Shown here piece after piece: positions 33,331 to 48,400 of a DNA stretch of 64,000 bases. Positions within the stretch are counted from its first letter, which is position 1. Each line of letters starts with the position of its first letter. A model generated the notes under the pieces. The model saw only the letters and a program-made list of their open reading frames with translations, did not search any database and had not been told where the DNA came from. The stretch is from Diphasiastrum complanatum (Eukaryota; Streptophyta; Lycopodiopsida; Lycopodiales; Lycopodiaceae): contig CM055096.1 of NCBI GenBank assembly GCA_029204225.1, forward strand, positions 74,745,521 through 74,809,520. Reading direction: 5' to 3'. A program made the translations under genes and the position numbers.

Positions 33331-34749
33331 GTTTGACCCATTTTTAGAATTTGCAACAAATTGTGATGGACAAATACGCAAATAGGTTGATTTTCACATG
33401 ATAAAACACATACAAAAATGTATGCATGTACTCATTGTTTTCGTCATTGATAAAATCGCTCCAATTGTTACTGAAAAACAATTAAAATATGATGCTATCA
33501 TGTGTTGATGGTGTACACAGTTTGTTTATTTTTGGCCGTTATATTAGTTTTAGTTTCAATGAACGTAAATTAAAATATTTTTTTTTCTTGAAGAAAGCTG
33601 ATCATAGATTATAGACTTTTTACAAATACATGGTAAATAAAAGCTCAAAGAAGCAAAAGTTTATCGGCCTCTTGGAAAAGGAGTAGAGGGGAGATGACAA
33701 AATCACGAGTCCCAAATTCTCTACTTTTTCTATCTAACCAAATGTACCAAAGAGTAATGACTCTATACATTGCCAGAAATCATTAACCTTTACATCATCA
33801 AAAGTGATGTCATTAAGCAATAAATCTGTATGACTGAATCTCCTAAATCTGACATGAAAACGTGCAATAAAGAGGTTCGTCACTGATTTCCAAAGAGAAG
33901 CATAATAATAAAAAAATAAATAAATCACATCTTCATCTAACAAACTTGTAGCTTAGTTGTAGATGCACCATCATGATGATAAAGTGACATTTGTTGACAC
34001 AAGTGATAAACAATCCAAAAAAATACCAACATTTAGATGTCAAAAGTTACATGTAGATTGACATGTATGCATGAAGTTGAAATAACTAATTGAGTGTCAA
34101 TCAACCCTTTGACAAAGAAAGAGACTGGCATTCTATCTCTTATCGAGTGTCTAAATATCATTATGAGACTTGCCTCGCATCAGCTTGCATTTTCTCCAAG
34201 AATGTAATGAAATTGCACTTGGTTTCTTGTGATAAGATTGCTACTCACATGGTAATAAGCAAGCCATAACCTTGCTTCTCTTAAGCAAAATACATGATTT
34301 TGAAGGCATGCCCAGTAGGTTTCTACTGATAGTCATTATTAGCCAAACCAATGCCAAAACTTTCATTCTACAATAATTAGAAAGATCACAACCATGAGAG
34401 ATGCAACACAAAAATCAAAGCTTACAAGATTCAAATCAAGAGGCACACAAATAGTTTCAAGTGGTTACGTAAAAATGACATACTTGAGATGTTTGATTTA
34501 TGACATAGAGAACAAAATAGTGGTGAAAAGTCAAATATTACAATACATTTCAAGAGGTCTTGCATATATAGCACTTTGCCATAAAACAAGTTTTTTTTGT
34601 CGCTTAGACCTTTAAATAAGTGCTACAAGCATTGATGTGAGATTGCTCATATGCCGATGAATTTGATGTTTAATGCATTAAAAACAAGAATGTAAGAGGA
34701 ACAAACTTATGCAGGTTGAATTCATGCCCTAATGCTTTACCCTTGACCA
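33331..34749. other. Intergenic sequence, little recognised
   Basis: No gene is supported. A minus-strand open stretch at 33943-33734 (EDVIYLFFYYYASLWKSV) faintly recalls the zf-RVT tail of plant LINE elements, but not enough for a call. Confidence 0.4.
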
Positions 34750-34869
34750 AATACAAACTATAAATACGTTGGATCACGAGATAGATTGGAATACAAATTA
34801 TAAATACACTAGATCATGAGTTAGATTGGAATACAAGTTATACATACACTAGATCATGGGTTGGATTGG
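34750..34869 (+). repeat. Three tandem 40-base units
   Basis: Units at 34750, 34790 and 34830 all follow AATACAAnnTATAnATACnn...GATTGG with a few differences each. Confidence 0.9.
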
Positions 34870-35926
34870 AATAAGCACTACAAACAAGGACAAGCGCAAT
34901 TTTTCTGTTAATATTTTGTATTATGACAAGCACAAATTATTAAAAGACTAGTTTTCCTTTACTCATGGGGTTCAATCTCATGTTGGATTAGTGTTGTGGC
35001 ATAAGCATCTCACTATTAGATGAGTGTTGCTTAAGGGATTAAAAGGAGGGTCTTGCCAAGTGTCATGTGGCAACTACTAATTTTTTTTTGTGTGGGTGTG
35101 TTATAACAGGTCACCCACACACGTGACGACTTCACGTTGGTTGGAATGCATGTTTCAACTTGGTAGTGCCATGGAGATATGCGGACCCAAAGCAAAAATG
35201 CGACCCGTTGGCCCCTCTCCCTAAAAGAGAATAATGTGGGCAACAACCAAGATTTGATCCTTGTCTAGTTAGCACTATTGCAGTTTAGATAAAGAGGCCT
35301 ATTTTTCAACGAATAGAAACTGCAGCGATGCCACATAATTACTTCTGTCAAGGCCTTGACACAAAAAGGTGGAAAGAGATAGTGAGATATCATTGTTGGC
35401 AATATACCAAAGGTGAAATAAAGCATTTTATTAATATTCTTTGTTTTTCTTTTTATATTATGTATTAATCTATTTTTTTACTAATAGTTTTTATGTCAAT
35501 AAATGAGCATATTCACATGATAATATATAATTAGTCCTCACAAAATTTATCAAGTTTCGCTATTATTTTATTTCCAGAAGTTTCTGGTAATTGAATATTG
35601 ATCTATTTTTTTTTAATTTCATTATTTAATTTTGATGTAAGAATTTATTATAAAGAAATACGGGGATGGATTTTTTCTTAACAAAACCTAATCCAGCTTT
35701 AGGGTTAGGAGAAACTTAATGTATTTTAGGAGACAGAGGCGTAAGCCACCTGGCATACTAGTCGGTGATCTAATGATCTGAATTACCGACCCCTGCCGGT
35801 CACTAGAGCTCTAGGGTTTCTGAGAGGTGAAAAGTTAACGGGATAGAAACTGCCGTACCGCCCCCTGCCGGTGCCCTCAACCTCCAAAAAAAAAACAAAT
35901 AAATTAATAATTAAATTAAAATCACT

Positions 35927-35930
<4 letters not shown>
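34870..35930. other. Intergenic sequence upstream of UPL
   Basis: No gene is seen. AT-rich with short homopolymer runs. The last part is the likely promoter region of the ligase gene, but I see no clear TATA box. Confidence 0.4.
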
Positions 35931-35977
<47 letters not shown>

Positions 35978-36060
35978 CTTTTCTTTTCTTTGTATTTTTC
36001 TCTTCGCTTTCGCTTTGTTGTTGCTCTCTCTCTCTCTCTCTCTCGCTCTCTCTCTCTGCT
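35928..36060 (+). repeat. CT microsatellites in the UPL 5' region
   Basis: C-run then (CT)n at 35928-35973 and a second (CT)n tract at about 36026-36060, followed by CTTCGC and GCCGCT triplet runs to 36200. CT-rich tracts are common at plant transcription starts. A 230-codon open stretch here is low-complexity and unlikely to be a gene. Confidence 0.8.
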
Positions 36061-36465
36061 TCGGCTTCATGCGTCTTCTGTCTTCCGCCTTCGCCTTCGC
36101 CTTCGCCTTCCTGTCTCGGCGATCCCAAGCGCCTTCGTCCTCTCCTTTCCCCTCCCTCTCTTATCATCGCCGCTGCCGCTGCCGCTGCCTCTGCCTGTGC
36201 CTGTCAGAATTGAAGCACTCTTCGCTTTCTTGCCATTGCTGCACTCTCACCTCTTGCTTGTTGGGTTTTCCGGATCGCTGCTCCAGCCTGCGAGTAATCA
36301 ATCCCACCCACACCAGACAGAGTGATCAATCCCGCCCACAACAGGCAGAATACTACTCGTTGGCGATCAGTGGGAAGCGGGTTGGGCACAATAGGGGGCG
36401 TCAGTGGGCGCCATGCCCAGGTTCTGCAAGGCTTGAGGGACTGCTCACGGCTTCTGGACCTCATC

Positions 36466-39400
36466 ATGAAAGCCAAGAAGAAGCGCGGCGTGGAGCCGGT
36501 ATCGGCCAGCCTATGAACGCCGTTTTTACGTTAAATCTATATTTGCGCTTTAGGAATTGGTGAATGCACCTATGAGGATTTAAGGGTGTTGCTAGGTCAA
36601 GATGCATTTGTTTTGTATTTATTTAATCTGGTTCAGATGTGGCCAGGTGTAACTGAGGCATTTATAATTAGGTCTTTTGATATAGGCATTGAATAGAGAT
36701 TGATTAATCTTCAGAATTGTGTAGGGTTTATAGTTTAGGTTAGAGGCATGGCTGCTGATTAACAGGTGCCTGGGGTAATTTGATGTGTATTTCAATCCGT
36801 AATTGTTTGTTTATTTTTCATTATCACTGGTAACATTTGTTTATTTCACACTGCCGTAGGCAAACCCTTTGCATGTCATAGTTACAGTGATCAAATCGAT
36901 TCCAAGGGCATTTAAACTTTTCATATCTTTTCGTTTTGATTAAAAATAAGTTTAAGGGTTTCAAATCTTTTGAATCGTTTCCATTTGATGGAAGATTTGA
37001 CTTTTATCTCTCTCCTAGTTGGTATTTGAACCGCCTTTTGCTAGTTTCTCAAATATGAAATTGAATGCAATAAATTTTGGAGGCTAGAGATGTGTGAGAG
37101 ACAACTTAAAGATCTCTTATGGAAGTCTATGCTGATAAAATTCATAGGCCTTGTCATAAAGGTTTATCTTTTTAATGCTATGCTTGATTCGGAAATTTAA
37201 TAAGGATTTCAAACTTCTAATCTTGATTTTAATTTACTCGATTCAAATTTAAATGAAATAATCCTGTAACTAGGATGCACACATGTGCTATGTTTGTTTT
37301 CTTTTAGCAGAATGCAAGTTGGTGGTCTCTATAGAAAGTAAAAAGGAAGAAAAAAGTACTTGGACAGAATGTAATTCTGCAGATACTCTTTCCTTCCTGT
37401 GAAGTTTGATGGTTTGAAGCTGTACCAATATATATTATAAACATTCTTACTTGAAAGTGGTTCTTATTTGAACTCTGTTTCTTTGTGGACAGCCTCCAAA
37501 AGTCAGGGCCTTCATTAACAGTGTAATTAGTACTCCTTTGGAGAACATAGCGATACCTCTTAGCAGTTTCACCTGGGACTGTGAAAAGGTACCAACCTCT
37601 TTATGAATAAGTTCCAACGCTCAAGACTTACAATCACTCTTTTTTATTTTGTTGCTCGCTGTATGCCAAATCATTGAGGCTCTATTCTTGTGTTTGGTTG
37701 CAGGGAGATTTTTACCATTGGGTTGATTTATTGAATCATTTTGACACTTTTTTTGAAAAGTATGTCAAATCAAGAAATGAACTTCTGCTGGATGGGGATT
37801 TTTGTGAGGACAATGGACCTTTTCAAAAAGAGGGGGTTCTCCAAATTTTGCGAGTTACTCGGATAATATTGGAGAATTGTATAGCCAAATATTTGTACAG
37901 TTCAACTGAGGTCCGTCAGGCTGTTTGACTTTCCTTTCTTTCATTTCCTCATGCAAAACTTACAACATTGGTTGTCGTTGAATAGTTGTACTCTGCATTT
38001 TTAGTATTTTTGTTCTTATAGTTCTGATTATGTGATTAATGGGTGCAGCATTTGTCCACTTTGCTATCTTCAACCGACCCTGAAATAGTTATGGCTGCTT
38101 TGCAAACTTTGGCTGTATTTGTGAAGAAAGTTCAGTCAAATAGGCCTGTAAGATGGCATGGAGATTCGGCTCTCAATGCCCGTCTTTTTTCTTTATCCCA
38201 AGGATGGGGAGGCAAGGAGCAAGGTCTTGGTCTTCTTGCTTGTGCTACGGAAATAGATTGTGGTGAAGATGCCTGCAATCTGGGTTCCACTCTTCACTTT
38301 GAGTTTTACGGAGAGAGCAAAATTCAAGCCGGCTCTGAGAATATGAAGGAAGCTGTAGCTTCAGGTTTACAGGTGATTCACAGAAAAAACATACACATGC
38401 TACCAGAGAACGATCTTCAGCTTCTGAAGCAGTTAGTTGATGAGTATAAAGTTCCTGCCAGTCTTCGTTTTTCGCTTCTGACCAGAATCCGTTTTGCAAG
38501 AGCATTCCCTTTTTTACCTATTCGAAGAGAATACATATCTATACGGCTTCTTGCTTTTACAGTGCTACTGCAGTCGAATCCCGATCATGAAGACCTGGCA
38601 GCATTTTTTGTTAACGAGCCTGAGTTTGTCAATGAGCTTGTCACTTTGTTACAGTGTGAAGACACAGTTCCAGAAGATATTCGGATACTGGCAATTCTTG
38701 CATTGGCAGCACAGTCTCAAGATAGGCCTAGGCAATCCAATGTTCTCAATGTAATAAGTGCAGGAGGGCATAGAGGTATTTTACCCAGTTTGATGCAGAA
38801 GGCTATTGGGTCCCTCACAGGTGGGACGTCCGGTTGTTCTGTTGCTTTTGTTGAGGCCCTTCTTTCCTTGGTGACTGTATTGGTATCATCATCCTCAGGT
38901 TGTGCTGCTCTCAGGGAAGCAGGACTGATACCAACCCTTTTGCCACTTCTTAAGGACACCGATACACACCACTTGCACCTAGTAACATTAGCTGTACATA
39001 TACTCGAGGCTTTCATGGACTATAGCAATCCTGCCGGCACTTTGTTCAGGGATTTAGGAGGATTGGATGACACAATAACTAGATTAAAGCTGGAAGTAAG
39101 TGGAGTTGAGCATAGTTCAAGACAATCGCAACAAGAGCTAGCAACATCTGAAAAGGGGAAGGCAGTTGTTGTTGAAGATGGGGAAGATCAACAAATGGCT
39201 TCTGTATCACAGTTGGAGACATTGATTCCTTACCAACAGAGGCTCCTTCTTAAGGCATTACTCCGTGCCATCGCACTTGGTACATATGCACCGGGTAACA
39301 CTGCCCGACTGCATGGCTCAGATGAAAGTGCACTACCCGCTTGTTTATGTACCATTTTTAGACATGCTAAAGTCTTTGGAGGAGGAGTCTTTTCACTGGC

Positions 39401-42400
39401 GGCTTCTGTGATGAGTGATCTAATTCACAAAGAGCCAACTTCTTATGCAGCTTTGGATGAAGCGGGTCTACCTGCAGCGTTTCTGGATTCAATCTCCAAT
39501 GCAGTCTTGCCTTCTTCTGAAGCCATAGGATGCATTCCCAACACGTTGGATGCTATCTGTGTCAATGATGCTGGCCGTAAGGCTGTGAAAGACAGGAATG
39601 CTATGGCATGTTTTGTTAAAATTTTTACATCAAAAATATATTTGAGAGCTCTAGCCAATGACACCCCTGGGTCCTTAGCATCTGGTCTCGATGAGCTGAT
39701 GCGCCATCAAGATTCGCTGCGCGAAGCTGGAATTGATATGTGCATAGAAATTTTGAGAACAATAGCATCAATAGGAGGTGTTCTTGATGCTCAGGCGCCA
39801 GCAGTTCAAGACATGAGTGTTGTTAATTCTCCTGTCCCCATGGATACGGATATTGAAGACAGATCTGTGCTTCTAACTCCAGTGGAAGATCTTGCAAGAC
39901 TTGAGTCATCCCAGCAGTCCTTTTTTGAGGCTATATCTGAAAGTTCACACACGAATATGGAAGCATTTTTACCTGAGTGCATAAATAATGCTGTTAGACT
40001 GCTTGAGACGATCTTGCAAAATTCAGAAATATGTAAAATATTCATTGATAAGAAAGGTATTGAGGCTCTGCTTCAGCTTTATACCCTTTCACATTTGCCA
40101 GTATCCTTTGGAGGCTCTTCGACGGCCCATAACATGTCTGTTACTTTCAGGGCATTTCCACCAGCGCATGCAACAGCACTCACTAGGGCTGTTTGTGGAA
40201 TATTAAGGGATCATTTGAAGCTAACGCTTGATATTCTTATGCCTGTTTCTGATAAGAAACTATCGGACATAGAAAATGGGTTGCAGAACAAGGTCTTGCG
40301 AAGTTTGTCTGCAGTTGAGTGTTTCTTATCTTTGTCATCTGTTCTTGTGAGGAGTTCAGCTGCTATGATGGCAGAATTAAGTACCGAAGGGGCAGATATC
40401 CTGAATGACATTGGTAAGGTTCATAGGGAGGTGCTCTGGCAGATTTCCCTCATTGATCATGCTAAGGTTGAGAGCAAAAAGGAAGGTGAAACAGGAACTA
40501 GCATAGCAAGTACATCAGCTGGTGCATCTGTTACAGCCACAGGAACTCGAGAAAATGAGGATGATACGGATTCCTTTCCTGTTGTGCGATATGTTAACCC
40601 AGTGACAATACGAAATGGACTATCTTCCCATTGGGGCGTGGATGCGGAATTTCTGCCAGTGATACAAGCAGGAGAGGGCCTTAATCGTCGTACACGCAGG
40701 GATCACATGGCAACTGCAGAGGCACTTACACAGATAGCTCGACTCGGGCGGCTTGCACGCCATGCAGGTTCCTCTCAAGTTGAGCTTGAAACTTCAGAAA
40801 ATCAAGTACATGAAACTTTGAAGCGGAAATCCCCTGAAACCTTGAATTATGAGATGATGACGAGGCTTGTAGTGGCAGCTCGAGGCCTGTATGTTGCGTT
40901 GGGTAAAGCTATGGTAGTTCCAAGTCGTCGTCGTGATGACATAGTACCTTTGACTGCGGCAGCAAAGTCTGTAGCTGGTGCACTTGTTGGGGTGGTGGGT
41001 GACAACCTCAGTTTTGATGGTCATGGTTCCTTCGCAGATTTTGATACCTCCATGTCAGTCAAATGCCGGTTTTTGGGTAAGATAGTCGATGATGTGGTAC
41101 CTATTCTCTTTGACAGCAGGCGACGCACCTGCAACACTGTTATTGTCAATAATCTCTATGCCCATGGTGTCATTAAGAAACTTCTTATAAGTTTTCAAGC
41201 AACCAGTCAGCTACTGGGAACAGGTTCACAGAGTACAGGCTCCCCAATGGATACTGAATCTGGCAAGACAGAGGGTGAAAAGATCGAAGATAAGGTGGAG
41301 CCTCATGCTTGGTTAATGGAAACTTTACAAAGTTATGTAAAGCTTTTGGAGCAGTTAGTCACGTCATCCTTACTGCTGACTCCTCCTTCAGCTGCTCAGC
41401 TTTTAGTGCAGCCAGTGGAAGGTGGAACTGTTCCCCTCACAAAAGACCCAGAGGTGTTTGTCAGGGCAATTCAGGCACAAGTCTTGGAGGTAGTTCTTCC
41501 TGTGTGGAATCATCCAAAATTTCCTCAATGTCCTCCTCCTTTTATCATGTCAATTGCTAGTATCATTACGCATGTGTATACAGGTACAGGAGATGTGAAG
41601 GGACTCAGAAATGCTGCAGCTGGGGCAGGTGTTCGTCTTGGTGGACCTCCTCCTGACGAGTCTCTGATTTCAAGGATTGTTGAAATGGGCTTCTCAAGGT
41701 CTCGGGCAGAAGAGGCATTGAGGCGTGTGGAAACAAACAGTGTTGAGTTGGCTATGGAGTGGTTGTTTAGTCATCCTGAAGAAGCCCCACAAGATGATGA
41801 GTTTGCACGGGCTGTTGCTCTATCGTTAAGCAGTTCAGATGGTGCCTCAAACGAAGCAGACGAAGCTGGTAAGGGGAAAGAAATATTGGTGGAAGAAGGG
41901 CCACAGGCTCCTCCAGTGGAAGAAATGCTTGACACATGCATGACTTTATTGCAGACCACAGATGCTGTGGCATTTGCATTAACTGACCTACTTGTAACAA
42001 TCTGCAATCGGGAGAAAGGCCTAGATCGTCCTCGAGTTATATCATACCTTGTTCAGCAGTTGAAGTGCTGTAAATGGAGAGAAGCAGATTCGGGGTTTTT
42101 GTCAACAATTTGTCACATTATGGCTTTAATTTTAAGTGAAGACAGCACTGCTCGAGAGATTGGTGCCCAGAATGGCCTTGCAAAGGCAGCCTTGGATGGG
42201 CTTTCTCACTTTGATCCAAGCAATTTAACAGCTGGAGTTAAGGTTGAAGTGCCAAAGTGGGTAACAGCTCTGCTGTTGGTCCTTGACCACATGCTGCAAT
42301 CTAAACCAAAAATCAATGCAGATACATCTAGTGGAACTGCAGGCCCTAGTAATAGTGCTACAGTTGCATCTGATCGACAGATGGGTGAAGCTTTTGATCT

Positions 42401-45400
42401 GCAGCAAGAGAAATACTCTAGCCCATTGGCAGCAATAATTGGCAAGACGACAGGTTATATGACAGATGATGAACAGTGCAGAGCCATGGGCATTGCTTGC
42501 AATCTGCTTAACAAGCAGTTACCTGCAACTGTTGTTCAGGCTGTGCTGCAGCTTTGTGCCAGGTTAACGAAGGTCCATTCAATTGCACTGCAGTTCCTTG
42601 AAGCAGGGGGCTTAACTGCATTGCTTGCACTTCCAAGAAATTGCTTGTTTCTTGGATTTGACAGTGTTGCTAATGCTATTATAAGGCATCTCCTTGAGGA
42701 TCCTCAGACTTTGCTGCAAGCGATGGAGTCAGAGATTCGCCATACTTTGACAGCTGCAAGTTCACGCCATAGTGGTCGTGTTTCTCCTCGTGTGTTTCTG
42801 ACTGCCTTGGCACCCGTATTGTCCCGGGAACCTACAATATTTATGCAAGCTGCTGCAAGGATTTGTCAGATCGATACAATTGGGGGGAGGATGTCAGTTG
42901 TTCTTGCAAAAGACAAAGAGAAGGAGCGAGATAAGGATAAGGAAAAAGATAAGTTAAAGCTGGGTTCTACACCTCAAAATGAAGGCGGTCCTGTGACCTC
43001 GTTGGTAGTTTCTACGGAGGCTTTTGGAAAAACTCAAGATGGGTCAGGAAAGGCAGCCAAGGGGCATAAGAAAGTACCTCATAGCTTTTCTCAAGTTATT
43101 GACCAAATGCTTGAAGTAATCTTGCATTACCCTCCGCTTGGCAAAGATGAGGAGTATGGCTTACAATCTGAAACATCCATGGAGGTTGATGAATCAGCAC
43201 CCAAAGACCGGGGAAAAGGTAAAATGCATGAAAAACCAAGAACAGAGACCTCTGGATTACCTGCTGCTACTGCTAAGGTTACGTTCATATTAAAGCTCAT
43301 GTCCGAGGTCCTCCTAATGTACACCTCTGCTGTTACTGTTGTTTTACGGCGTGATTCTGAAAGTGGCCAAGGAAGGGGTCCTTCTCAGGGTGGTCTCGAT
43401 GTTGTTGGCCATGGGGGATTACTATATCATGTCCTTCATAGACTTCTTCCATATCCAGATGAAAAGGTGGACAAAGTCGATGAAGATTGGAGAGAAAAGC
43501 TGTCTGACAAGGCTGCATACTTTCTGATGGCCGTCTGCGTGCGTTCTGGAGAAGGAAGACGACGAGTAGTTCAAGAAGTTACTAGAGCGCTCAATGTAGC
43601 AGCTAGTAGTTCAAGCTTGAAGTCTTTTCAGCCACCTAGTAGAAAAGTCCGTGCTTTTGTGGACCTTGTCAATTCTATTCTTTCATCACATTCATCATCC
43701 AGTGGTGCCCAAGCCCCTGGTTTTTCAGCTGATATGGCAAAGGCAATGGTAGATGCTGGAATGGTACAAGCATTAAGCCAAACTTTGCAAGTGGTTGATC
43801 TGGATCATCCTGATGCTCCAAAGCTTGTCAATGCAGTCCTCAAGGCCTTAGAAGTCCTAACAAGAGCTGCTAGTAGTGGAGAGCAGGTCACTGGCGGGCA
43901 AGGGACACATCACAAAAGGATTGCTACTTCTGAGAGGCCTGTAAATGTACGTGGGCATCCTTCTGCCAGTCAGCAGGCAGCAGACATGTATCAACATGGA
44001 TTGCGGGGTGACTCCATACAAGCTGAGTTGCAAGCAGGTGATGACGGTATGCAAGTGACTCCTAGTGATGCTAACAATAGAGATGAGCAGATGGAGCATG
44101 ACATGAGATCTGAAGGTGATGTTGCAGGAATTCATATAGAGACTGAAGGAGAAGCATTCATGCCAGAGGCAGCGGAAGATGCAGCAGAACTTGAAGATGC
44201 AACGACAGAGATGGCTTTTAGGATTGATGCTGCTGGAGGTGTTGGAGATGATGAGGATGATGAAGAAGGGATGGATGGTGATGATGCTGAGGATGATGGG
44301 GATGACGATGAAGAGGAGGATGAAGAAGATGATGACGATATTGAGGGTGATGAGGGTGTTCGTTTGTCGCCTCCGGATACAGATGCAGAAGATCACGACA
44401 ATGGCCTGGGTGATGATTTTGAGGAAGATATGGTAGAGGAGGAAGATGAAGATGATGAATGGCAAGAAGATCAAGTTATTGAAGTTCGGTGGAGAGATGG
44501 ATTAACAGGGCTTAATCATGTTCAAGTGCTAGATCCAGCAGGTGGTGGAAGTCTGGTTGATTTTCCTGGAGATCCTTTTCCACGTATCAATGTTGATGAT
44601 GTCTTTGGGTCTTTCCGCCGTATTGGGGGTGGAGAGCGCCGCAGAATGAACAACTACAGGCCTTTTCCTGACGCATCAGTGCCTCGTGGTGGGGCTTTCC
44701 ATCATCCTCTCCTCACTCGTCCCTCACAAATCTCAGGTGTGGGTTTGGCAGGAGTTGGAAGTAACTCACTATGGGCCAGTGCAGGTAATGCTGCGAGAGA
44801 CGCACAAGCTCTTATGGGTGGAGGTCTGGATGTGACCCACTTTTACATGTATGATGGACCCATGCTAGCAGAGCATGTTGGTGATGGAGTATTCAGTGAA
44901 AGAGGTGTGGGAGGTCCCCCTCCGCCACTGCTAGATTTTTCCATGGATCCTGTTTATTTGATGGGAAGAAGAGGTGGACGTTCTGATACTCGTTTAAGTA
45001 GTTGGACTGATGATGGCCAACCCCAGCCAGGTGCCCATGCTGCTGCTGTTGCTCAAGCAATAGAAGAGCAGTTTGTTGCTCAACTTCACTCGCTTTTGCC
45101 ATCCGAGGAGCTCCCTGCTACAGAAGCTGCAGATGTGATCGGACCTACTAGAACAGAGGAGGCAGACGGAAACCAGCCTGATGCTGTTGAAAGCATGGAA
45201 GGTTCAGAGCCAGAATCAGTAGCACAGGTAAGTGGAAACGAACAGCAGGAAGCTCAAGAGCAGGACGGTCTAAGGAGTGCAGCCAATGCTGAAATCTCTG
45301 GTGTCGGTGTTGCCGTGGAGGTGCCTGCAAGCATTTTGGGCCATGATGGCACCGGCAGCTCTAGACCAGGCACTGAAGTTCAGATTGGAGAAAGTGTCAC

Positions 45401-48400
45401 TGTTACTTGCCATACTGATCTGGATGTGCAAATGCAAGATGAAAGGAGTGAGCCTGCTCCTCAAGGCACTGAGGTCGGCAGTCCTGATAGTGGTGGCAGT
45501 GGTGCGACATTTGGTGAGAGCCTTCGCAGCTTGGAAGTTGAGATTGGCAGTGCAGATGGACATGATGAAGCCGAGAGGCCAGTGGGCTCCGAAAGGGTGA
45601 CAGCTGGAGATTTACCTTCATCGAGTGCGAGAGAAATTATGAGGAGACAAATAGCAATACACCGCAGAAGATTGCAGGGAGATGCAGATGACGATATGGA
45701 TGGTGGTGGGCCTGTCGGTGACATGGGCGATGATGAAACTGCCGGGGGTACTGCAGGAATATCAGTCCAGCAGGACACAGCGGTATCAACTGAGGAAGAG
45801 ATACCTGTTCAAGGGGGACAAGGTAGTGGTGCTAGTGCAGGAATTGATAACACAAGTGGTATGACATCCATTGATCCAACATTTTTGGAGGCTCTTCCAG
45901 AGGATCTACGTGCTGAAGTTCTAGCCTCACAACAGACTCGACCTGTTAGAGCTGCAGATCAGCCACCACCTCCTACAGAGATTGATCCAGAATTTTTAGC
46001 TGCTCTTCCTCCTGATATTCAGGCAGAAGTAATTGCACAACAGCGTTTACAAAGGGCACTGCAAGCACAACATGTGGAAGGCCAGCCAGTAGAAATGGAT
46101 AGTGCGTCCATTCTAGCCACATTTCCTGCAGAACTTCGAGAGGAGGTAATACTTCCATTAGTCGTACACAAGATTTGCCACATGGAAACTGTGAAAAGCT
46201 ATGTGCCATTTGTAGAGAATTAGCTGTATATTTAAGCTTTGCATCAAGACACTAGGCACTTTAGCTGACTGCCGTTTCTTTGTGCAGGTCCTATTGACCT
46301 CTTCTGAAGCTGTTTTGGCAGCCCTGCCACCTGCGCTTCTTGCCGAGGCACAGCTCCTACGTGAACGCGTTAGTCACCAGTTTCAGGCACGAAGTTTATT
46401 TGGGGGAGCTCATAGATTAGCTTCAAGAAGAAACAATCTGACTGTGGCACCAGGCCATATGGGTATGGATCGAGGTGCAGGTGGGACTTCTGGCTTTGGT
46501 GCTGGTAGAAGACCGGGCTTGCCTTTTAGTGGTGAAACCAGAGTGAAAGAAGCAGAAGGAAAGCCTCTAGTAGATACGGCTGCTTTGAAGGCAATGCTGC
46601 GGCTTCTGCGTCTAGCTCAGGTTCTACTCAACAGTTTCATTCCTCTATTTTACTTTCCCCCTTTAATAATAATTGTACAAACATGATCTGATTACTAGGT
46701 CGTTCTTTCACCTGATCTGAAGAAATTCATTCTGATCTTTTGTGCAGCCACTAGGCAAGGGACTTCTTCAACGTCTTCTATTGAATCTTTGTGCCCACAG
46801 TGAAACTCGGGCTACATTGGTTCAACTTCTTTTAGAAATGCTGAGGCCTGAAGCCGACGGATCGATAGGCTCATACTCTGCAGATGGTGCTCCTTCACAG
46901 CGTCTTTATGGTTGTCAGTGGAATGTAGTATATGCTCGGTCGCAGCAATCAGACGGTCGGTCACAGTTCATGCTGAATGCAGTTTTACTCTTTCATATTG
47001 GTTAAAATCAAGAATTGAGATTTTTGGTTTCGAATGTTTATTTATATCATCTTTAGTACTTCCATTTAATTCTCAATCGTGTTACGTGCAGGTGTTCCAC
47101 CTCTTGTTTCTCGTCATGTCTTGGAGATCCTGACCTATCTGGCTCGTAATCAAGCCCTAGTGGCAAGTTCACTGCTTTATATGGCGCCAGCAAGATCTAC
47201 TTTCTCCTCTGATTCTGGGTTATCTGCTGTAACGCCAGTTGACTCTAAACAGGACAAAGGTAAAGGAAAGATAAGTGAAAGTTCAGCTTTGATGGATATC
47301 ACGGAAACAAAGCCAAAATCAGAAATTCCGTTGATACTGCTTCTGAAATTGCTCAATCAGCCTCTTTATACTCGAAGTAGTGCTCACTTGGAGCAGGTAT
47401 GAAAATCATCAGAAAGAATCAAGGTTTATTGCTTTGGAACGAGAGTTTCGAAAGGTAACTTAACAGCATTTTCTGTTTCAATTAACGGCTCTTCTGCTTT
47501 TTGCAGGTCATGGGTTTACTTGAAGTTGTCACAAGCAGTGCTGGAGCCAAGGCAGACTATAGGTTTCGCATCATGTCACCAGATTCTGCTCCCACTGCTC
47601 TTGAAAGAAGTGACCCTCTCTCAAATATACAACCTGAAGAATTATCCTCGAGAGAAGGTGAAGGAAATCTTGTTTCAGAGCCACTAGTACAGTCAGGACC
47701 TTCTCAACCTGTTCTTGCAGGCAAGGTGGAAGCTGGTTCTGCAGAAAATCAGGAGCCTTCAACTTCGGGTGCTGATCAGAATGCAGATGCTTCTTCTATT
47801 TTATTAAGTCTTCCACAAGCTGAGCTTCGCAACTTGTGTAGGCTTTTGGCCCGGGAAGGGTATGTTGCATAATCAGATAAGATTTGTCCAGTTTATCTGC
47901 TGTCTGTTATTAATCTTACTGTAAGTAAATAGGGATTCCTGACATAGCTTCTGTTCTGTAGGCTTTCGGAAATGGCCTACACTCGAGTTGCAGAAGTTTT
48001 GAAGAAGCTTGCTTTGGCAGCACCTCCACATCGTGATCTTTTTGTAGTAGAGCTAGCAGACGCTGCTCGAAGTCTCAGTGGTTCCGCTATTCAGGAATTG
48101 CAGTGTCTTGGGGATACTGAAACAGTGGTGTTGACTGCAAGTTCAGTAGCTGGAGCGGCAATTTTGAGAGTATTGCAGGCTTTGAGTGCACTTACTGCAA
48201 GTTCGAAGGATAAGGAGAAAGAAAGTCATGGCACAGTAGAAAGAGACAAAGAGGAGGGCATGGTTATTGTGCGAGAGCTTAATTTGGATTTGGAACCTTT
48301 GTGGCAAGAATTAAGCTCGTGTGTTGGAAAGATGGAATACAGATTAGGGGCTAGCCCTGCCTTTTCAGCTCTATCTGATAGTGCAGCAGCTGCTGCTACA

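Noticed and set aside
33734..33943. Possible LINE zf-RVT remnant on the minus strand
   Set aside because: Only a vague likeness (EDVIYLFFYY...LW); no RT or endonuclease motif nearby.
35871..36563. 230-codon open stretch upstream of UPL
   Set aside because: It is translated from CT microsatellites and triplet runs in the UPL 5' region, is low-complexity, and overlaps the first coding exon out of frame.
43857..44474. 205-codon minus-strand open stretch rich in Ile and Phe
   Set aside because: It is the complement of the acidic Asp/Glu-rich coding stretch of the ligase; GAT/GAA repeats read backwards give hydrophobic codons.
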